From Aselliscus stoliczkanus (Eukaryota > Chordata > Mammalia > Chiroptera > Hipposideridae), in the NCBI GenBank assembly GCA_033961575.1, contig CM066731.1, forward strand, positions 130,999,001-131,063,000: a DNA stretch of 64,000 nucleotides, in the 5' to 3' direction. Shown here piece after piece: positions 35,746 to 47,560 of the stretch. A model generated the notes under the pieces. It saw nothing but the letters and a program-made list of their open reading frames with translations. It was not told where the DNA came from and did not search any database. Each line of letters begins with the position of its first letter. Positions within the stretch are counted from its first letter, which is position 1. The position numbers and the translations under genes are program-made.

Positions 35746-37264
35746 ACTGGACACTGTTGTGTAGCAGCTGAGGAAGTTTCTAGAACATGTTTCTGATGAA
35801 AATCTTGGAATCTACATAGAAATTCCCTGATGCCAGCTGGTACATTATTTTAGATTTATCTTTAGGTTTACCATAAGTCCATAGCATTATGCTTTTTTTT
35901 TTTTTAATGCATACCTGCTTGCCTACTAGCCTGCTTTCCTGCCTCTGGGTTCAGTCATCCATTACCATCAGGGTCCTCAATTACTGGTTCAAATGCAAAA
36001 AGATTTAATTTCCTTCAAACTCCATTTCCCTCCCTCCTTTTCCTTTTACCTCCCTTCATCATATACTGATTTCAGAAACTACCAGGGAATATAAAGAGCC
36101 ATGGCTACTAAGTTCCTTCCCTTTGCACGTGCACACACATGACCAAAACTCACTCAGCATATACCATCCCCATCTTTGGCACAGGACTTCTAAGCTTGGT
36201 CAGGAATACAGTCCTATAGAACTTAAAGAGACTTGTGTGGAAGACTTTGATGATGTTTGTAGATTTTTTGTGTCATTATTTGAAATGTAATTTATTAACC
36301 TAGTCAAGTAATAGGCTTGGCACGATAAGCAATAAAGTTCAGAAAGAAATCACAATGAATTGTATGTACTACATCTCTGGCCCTTTAAACAAGGCTGGTC
36401 CACTTTTCTGAATTGCAGAGTACAGAAAAAAATGCCCAGTCTAGCAACAGCATTCTCCTGCGTACCCACCCCATCGGCTGATCGCTTTATTTACTGCCCT
36501 GGCTCTTTGATTCTTTAGCTTCATCATGCTTAAGACTTCTGTCATTCACTTCAGGTCCTCTTGCTTTGGACCTCCCGCCTGGACCAACTTTTCTGTTTTA
36601 CTCACCTTGACCCAGCCCATCTGACTCTCAGTTTGTATGTTCCTACATCCCATGGCTTCAATGCAAGTACTGTTCCTCACTCCTATGTGGACGTGTCTGG
36701 GCCAATTCCAGGCCCAAAGACCCCCATAGGGGAGAGGGGAGAGACAAAGAGGAAAACAAAAGTAGGTCAGTTTTTAAAGAGTCCTTGTCTTCAGATGGTG
36801 CTACATGGTTGTGGCATGTTTAGGAACAATATCAGTACCCAGCTGTTCATGGCATCAGGGTATGCAGGCCAGGACAGTTATCATTTCCATACTAATCCTA
36901 TAGCAAGAAACATTAAGCTGGCCAAATTTTAGTTTAAATAATAAATCACAATGACCATGAAGAATAATACAATGAAATTTATAGACAAGACTTCAGCTTT
37001 AATATCTACCAGTCAATCCACAATAACAACTAAAAGCATTTTTTTGTACTAACAAAATATGTTTTTCACTTCAACATCTCTGGATTCAGTTGCTTTACCT
37101 TTAAATCGGCAGCTCAGGTTGTATGACCGGATAACCACATCAGTTCTACACACAGATTAATTATTTGAAAGCTATATCTTCCTATAGGAATAGAGATTAA
37201 ACATTTTTATAATCTTTTTAAATAAATATTAAATGCCATGAGTAAAGAGAATAACATTTTCAAT
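35746..37264. other. unique intronic DNA
   Basis: Nothing recognised. Confidence 0.4.
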
Positions 37265-37482
37265 TCTCCATACACTAGAGCTGTGATCACCACTATCTAT
37301 ATGGGGCTGCTGAATTTAAATTAATTAAAATTAAATAAAATTTAAAATAAAGTTCCTCAGTCATACTAATCACATTTCAGGTGCTCGATTGCCACACGTG
37401 GCTGGTGGCAATGGTATCTGACATTCAGACACAAAGCATTCCACCATCGCAGAACATCTAACTGAACAGCCCCGCTTTCGAG
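37265..37482 (+). mobile_element. short hAT-like MER element
   Basis: Contains CACATTTCAGGTGCTCGATT and GCCACACGTGGCTGGTGGCA, text of a common placental non-autonomous DNA transposon ('...caagtgctcaatagccacatgtggctagtggc...'), and ends ATCTAACTGAACAGCCCC. I do not name the family. Confidence 0.6.
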
Positions 37483-38829
37483 GTTCGCTCCACATTGGTT
37501 TTTCTGCAAGAACCAATTTAGTTTAATCAAAAGCTAATACCTATACAAGATAAGCTTCATACCATATTTATAAAATAGGTTAACAGACCTGTCGAAGCAT
37601 TTAAAACCTTCAACAGTACACGCAGTAATTTGGTAAGCTTGATTTTTCACAACCATCTTTTTTTAAATTCCTTCTATTTTGACAGCTGAGAAACATACCA
37701 CCGATTTTTAAAAGTGTTTTCTTCTTAATATGTAGACTGATGAATCAAAACATCATGTTTTACTTAGTCATTAGGCCTCCAATGATTCACGTGAGTCACA
37801 GGTCACTGTGGGGTTTAACCCCTGCTTCCATTATTTCTGACCACACGGTCCACCGACAGATGTCTCACTTTGGATGTACACAACAGAAGCCTGGGATCTG
37901 TTTCACGTACATCTGTTCCCAAACCGCTTAGGCAGATTAATACTTAGAATGCATCCAGCTCTGCTAAATCACACATAATCACTAACTCTTGTTGTTTTCA
38001 AATAGATTGTTTTGTGTGTTTTTTTTCTCATTTTCACATTTTTCCACATTACCTTTCACATTGCTAAGTTTCCAGCAAATAAATGTTTACACCAAGCACA
38101 AGAAAATCATTTTAACTCTCTGATAAAAGAAACACTGTCGAGACCTTATTTTGAAGCCCTGCTTTCTCGGGTTTTCTAGTGACTGCCTTAATGCAGCTGA
38201 GCTCAGAATTGTGGCAGGAACACCCCTTTGTAAAAACAACACGAAATTGTGTAACCTGAGGTAGCACGTCTATGAAACATAGAGACTGATAAACCATAAT
38301 TAAGATTTGAAACCTTTGTTTTATTTTTGAAAGTATTTAAAACATAACATTCTAAAGCTAACTAAACAAGTAAAATCCTTGCTCTGAAATTTGATTAGAG
38401 GGTACAGGAAATGAAATAGCATAAAGACAGGATAAGCTAGTCCTTTTTGTCCATCATGAAAAACCTGCTTCCAAGTAGGCTTGGCCAACAATTTTCTATC
38501 AGATAAGGGTTTCTTCCTTTCCAAAGACAGGCCCTGTACTGAGGGATGGCTCACCTCTCCTCACTGTGTGCCCTGAAGCCAGGGAACAGGAGCCACGGGC
38601 TTGGCCTGTGTTTCTCATGTGGTTCTTCTGCTTCGGAATTCATCAGGACTGTGAAGTTCCTGCTGTAAAACACAACACTCCTCCACACACACCAGAAGGT
38701 TGACCCGGTTAATCATTCAAACCTCACTCTGACATATTTAATTTATTAAGATATCCCAACACTTAAAGTCTATAAAAATAGGTATTTTGTTTAAAATGCA
38801 ACTTCACAGAGTTGATGCTTTTTAGGGAT
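37483..38829. other. unique intronic DNA
   Basis: Nothing recognised. Confidence 0.4.
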
Positions 38830-38985
38830 CACAGAATACAAATGCCTCATTTTGCAGGTTAAAAAAACTGTAACTCAGAGGGGTGAAATGACTTGCTCAA
38901 AGTCAGTGTCTCCCCTGTGGGTGCAGAGACAAGGCCTCAGGTCCTTTGGTGCCCAGTCCTGAAACCTTTCCCACACCACAGATGG
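38830..38985 (-). mobile_element. MIR fossil
   Basis: CCTCATTTTGCAGGTTAAAA, GTGAAATGACTTGCTCAAAG and a following AGGCCTCAGGTCC region are reverse MIR landmarks. Confidence 0.7.
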
Positions 38986-40079
38986 GGAGCATGTTACAGA
39001 CAGCTCAAGTAGGAAGCCTAGAAAAGACCCTACAGTGCTTTGCAGACTTCCAGGTGCTTTCCTTTAGTAAATGATGAAGCTCCCAGTGTGGAAGAGAGAG
39101 ACTGACTGACTTGTGGGAAGATGACTGACTTAAGTTGATCATCTTTAAATGTACAAAAAGATCAGCTTAATATAGTCTAATCCTACCCATTACTAACTCT
39201 CCCCATCAGTAGCTTTTCCTTTATGGGAAACAGATATAAATATTATAACCCAGTCACATAGTACAGTAAGCAGATCCCACTTTGGCGATGCACAAAAATG
39301 TTTGTAACTTCCGTTTCATTGTAACATTTCAAATAGAAGCTTACCACGTGGTAGGCACATGCCCTTAGAAGTTCTTCCTTGGTTGAGATTTAGAACAATG
39401 CCAACAGGCAATCAGTGATGCTTTGAAGTTACCTCTGAAAATATTGGATTCAGTAACAGCACAAGCTAAAGGCTAAATTACAAAATAGGCAAATTGGTCT
39501 ATAGCATCTGCTCATGTTCCCTTTCTGAGCTCTCCTCAATTTTTGTCACCTTACGCCCAGTCCCACCCACACTGTGGCATGACCCAGACTTGTCTGACCT
39601 TTCTCACCTGGTCCCAAAGAACTCACCTGATCCCTCTCCCATTTCTTCAAGATTTTCCCCTTTCCTAGTTCACAGACAGCTAACTTGGTAATTCCTTGAT
39701 ATTAACAGGAATAAACTCATGTATGATTCCACGAGTAAAATGGTCATAATTTGAGATTCCAATAGGAGGATCCTTAGGCACCACTGTAGGTAATAAAGAT
39801 GTTTTCTGAACAGATGATGCCCTTTTACATACACAGTTTACGTTACAGTGGTGGCATCCTGGCCAATCTACACTCCAGTTGGTGCTTTCTACCCTGCAGA
39901 TGAGTAAGAGGGAACCTTTGGGCCATGACACTAACAATGGCAAAATGGGCCAATATTAGCCTAAGAATTTTTTTTAAAGAGTTCTGATGCTTTAACAAAA
40001 AGGGAGGAGATACTCTCTCCCAAGTAATCAGAATTACAATGCAATAGGCAAAACAAAAGTTAATGAGACCAGTCAAATT
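38986..40079. other. unique intronic DNA
   Basis: Nothing certain; 39490-39670 is pyrimidine-rich and might be L2. Confidence 0.35.
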
Positions 40080-42000
40080 CATTCAAAAAATATTGCTTAT
40101 GTGTAAGGCGCTCTTCAAGGTGCTGACAGTAAACCAAACATACATTCTGAGCATCTTCCCTTAACCCCATCCAGATCTAGTCTCCATCCTTCTCCCCTTG
40201 CTCTGACCCCCATCAAGTGGGACTGATGGGCTCCAGCTTCTAGTTGGCTTTGGACGATTGGAAGGGCCAGAAAAGAGGGAGCTTGAGTATTGAGTCCACA
40301 TCTCCATCCCTGTGGAATTAGTGGAGGAAATCAGCCAAGCCGGGGGAAAGGTCACAGGTCCTGTCTAGCTAGTGACCCTCTCTCTACAGAGTCTCTGAAC
40401 CCAAGCTCAGGCAATCCTTCCCCTCTGGGGGCTAAGAATGGAATCACCTACCCCTCTATTTCTAGTCCCAAGAGTATTTCACTATCCCTACACCCTGCTT
40501 ACACCTTTATAAATACTGCCTTTTAAGAACCCTTATTAAGTTATCCTAATATGAGTATGCCATTTATTTACTATTAGGGGTGATGGTTGGTAAGACAGGC
40601 AGTAAATATTTACATAGTGTATTAAAAGATACATACCATGGAATAATATAAGGCAGTAAAGAGAGCCAGAAAGTGTGCAGGTTAAGGAAATTTTAAATAA
40701 GTCATGAGGGACAGCCTTACTGAGAAGGTAACATTTAATCATAGGCTCAAGGGAGGTGATGAAGTAGGCCAAGGAAAAGATTATAATGGCCTGAGCTAGG
40801 CAGCGATTGGCTGGATGGTGTAGGGAGGCAGCAAATACAGTGGACAGGATTGGTGGTTGATTAGAAGTAGTAAGGGAGAGACAGTGAACCTGAATCCTGG
40901 CATAGATAACATTGCAGATAGACTCCTAAATGCCCCTTTGCATATTAACCCAGCATGTTTACTACTTTTATAAGCAATCCTATGATCCATCCAACATAAA
41001 CTTCAAGGAGTCCCACTCATTGTACCATAATTTATGCACACCTAAAAAGCTATGTTAAATATTCTGACAACAGACTGACTGACTAGTGAGTTCTAAAATT
41101 GTGATAGGGAATACAAGACTAGGTGTTATTTTTGAGATGCAAGAAAAGTGCTCTTCTTGTAGATGCATGAGTATTAAATTTGTGGGATTCCCAAGTACAT
41201 CTATATAGGAAGTATCTGAGGTCAAGACTAAAGATAGAGATTAAATATTAAGCCTGAGGGTAAATGAGAACAGTAGTAGACAACATGACCCAGAGAGCAT
41301 GTAAAGATGATAATAGCCCAGACCAGACTCCTTGGGAACATGTAAACTAGACAGGCAAAAAGATAGAAGTCCCCATGGGGAACTGATCAAGTAGGTTCCA
41401 GTGCTATCACAGAAACCAAGGGAACAAAGTCAAAGGAGTAATCTAAAAATTGTAAAGGCTAAAATTTGTCCATTTGCTCAGGCAATTACAATAGAATGTG
41501 ACTGCTAACCTTTGCCCAAGCAGTTTCAGCAGAGAGAAGAAAAAAGCCAGATCTCCAATGGTTGAGGACTAATTAAGAAGTGCACTAATAGAGGCAGTGA
41601 GAGTAAACTAATTTCTCTAGGAGGGTGTCCAAGAAAGTCAGAAAAGAGGCAGGGTAGCAGCTAGAAAGGGAAGTTTACAGGACCAAGGCAGGGGCCATTA
41701 GGCTAAGAGTCCTGAACATATCACTTGCTTCAGTGAAAGAGCTGGCACACCAAGGACAGAAAACATAAGAAACAGGCTACAAAAGATGACACATTTTAGA
41801 TAGGGCTAAAGAAATGGGATGGGTTGGTTATGAAGAGAAATGACTAACATCTATGCTGCGGCCCTGGATGGGGGCAAATAATGTGGCATGAAGTTGACAG
41901 TCACTAAAATGGAAGAGGTCTAAAACGGAAGCTTCAATAGTGATCGTGATATGACTACTATCAAAGGCGGTACTTGGGATAAAGAGACACACTGTGAGTT
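40080..42000 (-). mobile_element. L2 LINE fragments, interrupted
   Basis: 40080-40150 resembles the reverse L2 3' end (TATTGCTTATGTGTAAGGCG). The L2 text resumes at about 40560 (CTTACTGAGAAGGTAACATT) and fades toward 42000. The intervening 40160-40530 is a GC-richer block I cannot name. A G-run at 42038-42055 could form a G-quadruplex. Confidence 0.5.
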
Positions 42001-42269
42001 AGATGACATAGCTTTAAATAAATATAAGAAAAAATCTGGGGGTGGGGGGGTGGGGAGTGGAAGGATCTTAATATTTTCTACTAAATAAAACCCAAATTCT
42101 TTACTTTTGTCTTCAGGCCTCTCCCCATCCTGGCCTCTGCTTTCCTGTTAAATATTCACCTCCTGCTACATTTTGACAGATTGCAAGTCACTGATCCCAA
42201 AAAATGGCCTTCCATTTTCAGCCTTCATTGAATTCCCTCAACCTCAATTTTTTTCTCCCACTTTGATCA

Positions 42270-42692
42270 CACTTGGTTGGAGAGTGCTCCCCCAAAATTC
42301 AGGTCCATTTGTAACCTCAGAATGTAACCTTATTTGTAAAATGTAAGATGTAGTTAAGTTAAGGGTCTCAAGATAAGATCTTCCTGGATTCGGGGTGGAT
42401 CTTAAATCTAATGATTTTTTCCTTATATAAGGAGAGAACACACAGAAAGGCAGGCTATGTCAAGAGGCAGATTGGAGATGGGCTACCACAAGTCAAGGAA
42501 CAGCAGGTGCCAGCAGAAGCTAAAAGGGGCAAGAAGGATTCTTTCCTATAGCCTTCAGAGGGAAACATGGTCCAACGGACTTTGATTTCTGAATTCTGGT
42601 CTTCAAAACTATAAGACAATAAATTTCTGTTGTTTTAATTTTGACAAAATTGTGGTGATTTATTAGCACAGCCTTAGAAATCTAATACAACA
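42270..42692 (+). mobile_element. MLT1-type (ERVL-MaLR) solo LTR
   Basis: CCCCCAAAATTCAGG, CCTCAGAATGTAACCTTATT, AGACAATAAATTTCTGTTGT and the end AAATCTAATACA follow the MLT1 LTR plan. The left terminus is unclear. Confidence 0.75.
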
Positions 42693-43439
42693 CCTTAACC
42701 CCTCATGAAATATTTATTTTTTACTATTAAATTCAAGTTCTTTTTGGAAGTAAAGAAATAAACAAGAAGATTGGTTTTCCATAAAGAAACTCCTGTCAAG
42801 AATAGACGTCTCCCTCCTCTGAAAACACAGAAATCCTTAAAGGCAGGGCTCATATCTTACTGATGTCATTACACAAATCACATATTAGTTTCTTCACGTT
42901 TGATGAATGACTGTTTGGTGACATACAGGTCTTACATTAGAGTTTAGGGTCATAAGTCTTTCTGAAAAGGTAAAGTCTCCTTGAAGGCAAAGATCAGGTC
43001 ATCATTTTGTACTTTCGTAGCACCTAGCAAAGTGTTTTAGCACTAAGTTTGCACCAAAATGTTTAATTTGTTAAGGGAATAACTGCTAATTAAATTAATA
43101 TTTTGATTGACTAGATCTAATATACTAAACTGAAAACATTTATTCCGTTAAAAAAAAAAAAAAAACAGTGCTGGTGCTTTTGTGCCTCTCTTCTTGACTT
43201 AGAGGCTGTCCTTAACAACCCTCACTTCTATGGGGAAGAGTAACACAACCATTATTTCAGGTCACCCTTGAACCCAATAAAGAGAACTATGATCACTATG
43301 GTCAAACTCATTTGCCCTGCCAACAAGACCATCAGTCATTATTTTGGCAGTGATAGCCCTCATAAACTACATTAGTGTCTTTGCTCGTTACTCAAGATGG
43401 AAAATTAGGGAAAGATCACATGGTATTTTATTTTATTGG
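42693..43439. other. intronic DNA with weak L2 similarity
   Basis: 42790-43060 contains two L2-like segments (AGGCAGGGCTCATATCTTAC and CCTTGAAGGCAAAGATCAGG). An A-run lies near 43150. Otherwise unremarkable. Confidence 0.4.
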
Positions 43440-43573
43440 TGAGAACAACTAAGGCTAAGAGAAAAGATATGCAGAAGATGCATCTGATAAAAGATTGTTA
43501 TCCAAAATATACAAACAACTCTTAAAACTCAACATTGAGAAAACAAACAACCTGATTAAAAATGGACCAAAGA

Positions 43574-43743
43574 GGGCCGGCCGAGTGGCTCAGTTGATTA
43601 AGAGCTCGCTCAAGAGTGCGAGTTGAGCTCTGAGCAATAGCTGTTCGAGGCCAGCCCGAGCTGAGTTGCCGTTGAGCTGCCAACAGGTGGCAGGATGGCT
43701 CAGCTAAAAAAAAAAAAATAAATAGAAAAATAAATAAATAAAA
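43574..43743 (+). mobile_element. tRNA-derived SINE, second subfamily
   Basis: GGGCCGGCCGAGTGGCTCAG head, B box TGTTCGAGGCC, then GAGCTGAGTTGCCGTTGAGC and GGCTCAGCT plus an A-rich tail. Perfect 16-bp duplication AAAAATGGACCAAAGA at 43558-43573 and 43744-43759. Sister of the copy at 8750. Confidence 0.93.
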
Positions 43744-44416
43744 AAAAATGGACCAAAGATCTTAACAGACTCCTCACCAAGAAGATATACAGAGTGCAAA
43801 TAAGCATATGAAAAGATGCTCCATGCCATTTGTCATCAGGGAAATAGAAATTAAAACGAAACACCACTAGAATTGTGAAGCAACAAGAACTCATTTGTTG
43901 CTGGTGGGAATGCAAAATGGTACAACCACTTTGGAAGACAGTTTGGCTAACATTGAACAAAACTAAACATACTCTTAGCATACAACCCAGCAATCATTTG
44001 CCCAAAAGAACTGAAAACATATGTCCACACAGAAATCTGCACATGGAGGTTTACAGCAGCTTTATTCTTAACTGCCAAAAGTTGAAAGCAAACAAGATGT
44101 CCTTCAGTAGGTGAATGGATCAGTAAACCATGGTCCACCCAGACAATAGTATACTATTTAACATGAAAACGAAATGAGCTATCAAGCCATGCAAAGACAT
44201 GGGGGAACCTTAAATACATATTACTAAGTAAGACAAGCTAATCTGAAAAGGCTACATATTGTATCATTCCAATTATATGATATTCTGGAAAAGACAAAAC
44301 TGTGGAGACAGTAAAATGATCAGTGGTTGCCAGGGTTTTGGGGTAGGGAGGGATGAATAGGCAGAGCTCAGAGGATTTTTAGTAGCAATGAAACTACTCT
44401 GATACTATAATAGTGG

Positions 44417-44905
44417 ATACATGTCAAGTAGAACTTTATGTGTCTACTTGACTGGCCGAGGGGATGCCTGGACAACTGGTAAAACATTATTTCTGAGTGT
44501 GTTCTCATTTAAACCAGTAGAAGACAGAGTAAAGATCTGCCCTCAACCATGTGGACAGATATTACCCAATCCGTTAAGGGCCCAAACAGAACAAAAAGGC
44601 AGAGGAAGGGCAAATTATCACTCTTTTTGAGCTGAGCCATCTACCTTCTACCCTCAGACATCAGAGCTCCCGGTTTTCATGCTTGGCCTTACCTCAGCAT
44701 CTCTACCCCCACCTCCCACACTAGTTCTCAGGCCTTCAGACAATCTGAATCATATCGCCAGCTTTCCTGGTTCTCCAGCTTCAGGTGGCATACAGGAGCA
44801 CATTGCAGCTTTCATGATTCCATAGTAAGTCTCCAATTCCCATAATAAATCTATCATCTATCTATCTATCTTCTATTAGTTCTGTTTCTCCATAGAACCC
44901 AATAC
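44417..44905 (+). mobile_element. LTR-like repeat inserted into the L1MB
   Basis: ATGTGTCTACTTGACTGGCC start-region, TAAAACATTATTTCTGAGTG, AATCCGTTAAGGGCCCAAAC, CCCATAATAAATC with a (CTAT)n run, and end CCATAGAACCCAATAC. This is a familiar placental repeat whose family name I cannot give with certainty. Possible target copies ACATGTCA (44409-44416) and ACATGCCA (44906-44913). Confidence 0.6.
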
Positions 44906-45165
44906 ACATGCCATTATAAATTTGCCAAAACCCAGAGAATATCAACACCAAGAGTGAACTGTAATGTAAACTATAGAGTGTAGGTGATAATGATGTGTCA
45001 GTGTAAATTCATCAATTGTAACAAATATACCACTCTGGTGGGGAATGTTGATAACAGAGGCTGTGCATGTGTAAGGACAGATGTATACAGGATATCTCTA
45101 CCTTCCGCCCAGTTTTCCTACGAATCTAAAACTACCTGAAAAATGAAGTCTATTTGAAAAAACAA

Positions 45166-46559
45166 CAACTGCTAAGGGACTGTGAGGTTTAAAAACCGAG
45201 TGATCATACAAACTTCTCATATGCATGATCTAATAATGCCCACCCTCAGTCTTTCTTGGAACAACCAGTTACTGGCCAGCTTGCAGTGGGCATTGTCTCC
45301 ATTGCTACATCCTCCCACACCACGTCCTGCCAAGTACAATAAACTTGATGGAGTTTTTCCTCCGTTTTCTGGACCAATTTGGTTTTCCACCACTCACAGC
45401 TAAATTAATACCACAACAGGCAATATTTGTCACATTTAAGCATCTCATCTCTTAATAATCCTTTTCTTTTCCTACTCTTATTATTTGACTAAGTGAAGCA
45501 TCTCTTGGTTTCTTCTATAAATAGAAGTATTTACTAAGGTCCTAGGCTTCTGTTCCTTCAAATGTAGGGGCCCAAGGTGATTTACACACTAGTTACAATG
45601 TAAAAGTGGTACACCTAGATGCAGGAAAAGAAAACTAACGGGTTTGGGGGCCGAGTTAAACAGAGTCAACATTTGCAGACTTTAGAGTTATAACTGTCAA
45701 GATGCATTTTTAAATGCAACCAACATTAACGCTAAGTAAGCCTACTTTTCCTTAATCATCACTCAATATAAAAAAAGCATTTATTCTTTCACATCATTTT
45801 TGTATACTAGCATTGCAATATTAATTTGTATGACCTCTCACTGTACAATGTTTCATTTTCATTCTATCCTAATTCAGCTTCATAGTAGGTTAAATCAGTT
45901 CTTGTAGGTTAGCCTAAACTCTAATTGTAAACCTATAACCCCAAAATTCACTGACTTAAAAACTAAGCACAATCACTCTATGTGCATATCCCTAGCTTTT
46001 AATTCAAAGACAATATTCCACCTTGGCTTTCAGAACACATGAAAACATTTCAATTAAGATCAAAGGTATTTTCAGTGATGTGAGTGAGCATGGCAGATGC
46101 AGAAGCCAAGTTCACACTCATAATTAGTGCTAGGTTTTATTTTGTTCAACTTTTGTACAAGAAACCTTAAAACACTGTCGTTTTTCTATTCTGTAGAAAT
46201 TGCACATTGTGTCTTGTTTTCCAAGAGGGGGAGGGCACTTTTTTTTTTAATTTCATAAGTTTGTGTTTAGCCAGAGGAGACTGTACCACATTCCAAAATG
46301 TATTCCCTAAGGTATATCGAGACTAAGACTTGAAATATTTCTGTTGGAAAGTACAACACTATAACGTGTTCTACAAAACTAAAGTTTTAAGTCAATAAAA
46401 GTCAAATACAAGGAAACAGCATGATGATGTTTCTAAAGTCAACGTTAAAAATCAGAAGTTGCTAGACTGAGCCTGGAGAAGGCTTGATTCTAGACGACGG
46501 CAAGAGGAATGTGAAGGTTGGAAAAGGGCAGAGAGACCCCAACGCTTTGCGGTTCAACT
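45166..46559. other. unique intronic DNA next to the CpG island
   Basis: No repeat recognised over about 1.4 kb; may contain intronic regulatory DNA of CERKL, but nothing specific is visible. Confidence 0.4.
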
Positions 46560-47008
46560 TTCAGAAGCCAGCAACCTGCGGGTTGGATTCAGAGCCCACG
46601 TGGAGGTAAATTCTGTAAGGGCTGATCATTTCAGCCTACCGTCAGAAACTAATAGTTTTAAACTTCATCGAGTGGGAAGGGTGGGGTGGGTAACCTTCCT
46701 GCGTTTCGAAAACACCACCCCTGCGGGAATCAGTTCTCTCCTCGGCGGCTCAGAGCGGGAGCTGAGAGTGGAGCCGGCCCAGGGGACGCGCCCGCAGGCG
46801 GCCGGGCGGGAGGTGGCCGGCAGCCGGGGGCCCCTGGGGAGGGCTCGGGTTCTCCCCAGCTGGGAAGGAGACGGCCGCGGCTACCGCACCAGGTAGCCGG
46901 CGGGACAGAGGAGGAGCTTAGCGAGGAGGAGAGGCAGCGCCCGGGTGGGGAGTGCGGGGCGGAGGAGAGGAAGGAAGCCGAGGGAGACGAAGGCGCGGGT
47001 ACCTGGGC

Positions 47009-47014
47009 ACTCAC
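47009..47014 (-). other. CERKL: CERKL exon 1 splice donor
   Basis: Reading the minus strand, coding sequence ends ...CCGCGG and is followed by GTGAGT, a strong consensus donor. It splits the glycine codon in phase 1, the same phase as the human gene, where c.238+1G>A is a known retinal-dystrophy allele. The donor supports both the exon boundary and the direction of the 47-kb intron to the left. Confidence 0.93.
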
Positions 47015-47252
47015 CCGCGGGGCGCACGGGCTGGATGGGCCGCCACCTCAGGGTCCGCTCGCTCAGCACCATATCGCAGCTGTTCCTCCCGATTTCGAAG
47101 ATGCCCCGGAGCAACACCTGCTCCGCCGCCGCCTTGGGCTGCTGCGGGGCCGCCCACAGCGCGGAGGGCACAGCGGCTGCCGCCGAAGGCGCCTCCTCCT
47201 CCCCGCCGCCCTCCAGGGCGCTCACGCGGCGGCCCCGCTTCCCCCGAGGCAT
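47015..47252 (-). CDS. CERKL: CERKL exon 1 (coding part), ceramide kinase-like protein N-terminus
   Basis: Exon 1 of the ceramide kinase-like gene, mutated in human recessive retinitis pigmentosa/cone-rod dystrophy. The protein resembles lipid kinases but has no accepted ceramide kinase activity; it is linked to stress granules, mitochondria and antioxidant defence in photoreceptors (established knowledge). The frame starts [16 protein letters not shown] and continues through ILLRG-like [10 protein letters not shown] and [14 protein letters not shown], aligning without gaps to my memory of human CERKL residues 1-80. This region precedes and begins the PH-like domain; residues 2-9 are strongly basic. 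The ATG at 47252 was chosen by homology. It has G at -3 but C at +4. The same frame stays open for 94 codons upstream, which I treat as chance in GC-rich DNA. Coding length is 238 nt (79 codons plus one base), followed by a GTGAGT donor at 47014-47009; this equals the human exon 1, whose donor is known as c.238+1. No frameshift or stop is seen. Confidence 0.95.
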
Positions 47253-47430
47253 GGCGGAGCTACAGGCTGGGCCGGAGCCAGGGGCCTGGGGAAGGCAGAC
47301 TTTGGAGGAGGAACAGGTGGAAGTAGAGGCCGCAGCAGCCTCGGCTTTTAGTCCGCGTCCGGCGCTGCCACAGCAACCGCGCGCACAGACCCAGGAGGGA
47401 GGCGGGGCGGGCAGGCGGGGCCGCCGGGAC
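47253..47430 (-). other. CERKL: probable CERKL 5'UTR and core promoter
   Basis: GC-rich DNA immediately upstream of the CERKL ATG. The transcription start cannot be placed from sequence alone; the extent given is an estimate from position in the CpG island. There is no in-frame stop between this ATG and about 47534, so the N-terminus rests on homology, not on an upstream stop. Confidence 0.5.
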
Positions 47431-47560
47431 CCAGCGCAGCACCCTGGCCCGCCAGGCTCTCGTCTCTGCCGCTCTAGACAGAAAGACCCCGGTGCAAGGA
47501 GGGGAATACGTTGCTCCCTCCGCTCAGTCTCCACGGTTCAGTGGAATGTAGCGCATTGCG

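Larger units (their letters stand above)
43440..45165 (+). mobile_element. L1MB-type 3' end, split by a SINE and by an LTR-like repeat
   Basis: ATCCAAAATATACAAACAAC, AAGAAGATATACAGAGTGCA, GCTGGTGGGAATGCAAAATG and CCCAGCAATCATTTGCCC come before 44416. After a roughly 500-bp interruption the terminal L1MB text resumes at 44914: CCAAGAGTGAACTGTAATGT, GTAACAAATATACCACTCTG, ending at CTACCTGAAAAATGAAGTCT. Confidence 0.82.
1..47014 (-). other. CERKL: CERKL intron 1 (partial, runs off the left edge)
   Basis: All DNA left of the exon 1 donor is read as intron 1. I searched the minus strand for exon 2, which in mammals starts soon after the RPAG glycine with an SKYDLLCKEEF-like peptide, and did not find it. 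The human intron 1 is about 50 kb by memory, so 47 kb without exon 2 is expected. The content is AT-rich unique DNA plus the repeats listed separately; no other coding exon was recognised. Confidence 0.85.
46560..47560. promoter_or_regulatory. CERKL: CpG island covering CERKL promoter and exon 1
   Basis: The only long unique stretch in the window that is GC-rich and dense in CpG; the surroundings are about 35-40% GC by eye. It begins near 46560, peaks over 46740-47460 and fades into AT-rich DNA after 47560. CERKL exon 1 lies in its middle. The start site should lie right of 47252, probably within 47300-47500. No TATA box is evident, as usual for CpG-island promoters. Several long open frames on both strands here are by-products of the base composition. 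Confidence 0.88.

Noticed and set aside
1..47014. Search for CERKL exon 2 on the minus strand
   Set aside because: No stretch encoding the expected DLLCKEEF-like peptide with an upstream acceptor was found, so exon 2 is taken to lie beyond the left edge.
46686..47351. 221-residue plus-strand open frame through the CpG island
   Set aside because: Low-complexity Gly/Ala/Arg/Pro composition expected from GC-rich DNA, antisense to the real CERKL exon, with no recognisable domain.
47253..47534. 94-codon in-frame N-terminal extension of CERKL
   Set aside because: The frame is open only because the region is GC-rich. The human-aligned ATG at 47252 gives the exact family length and phase, and the upstream peptide resembles nothing known to me.
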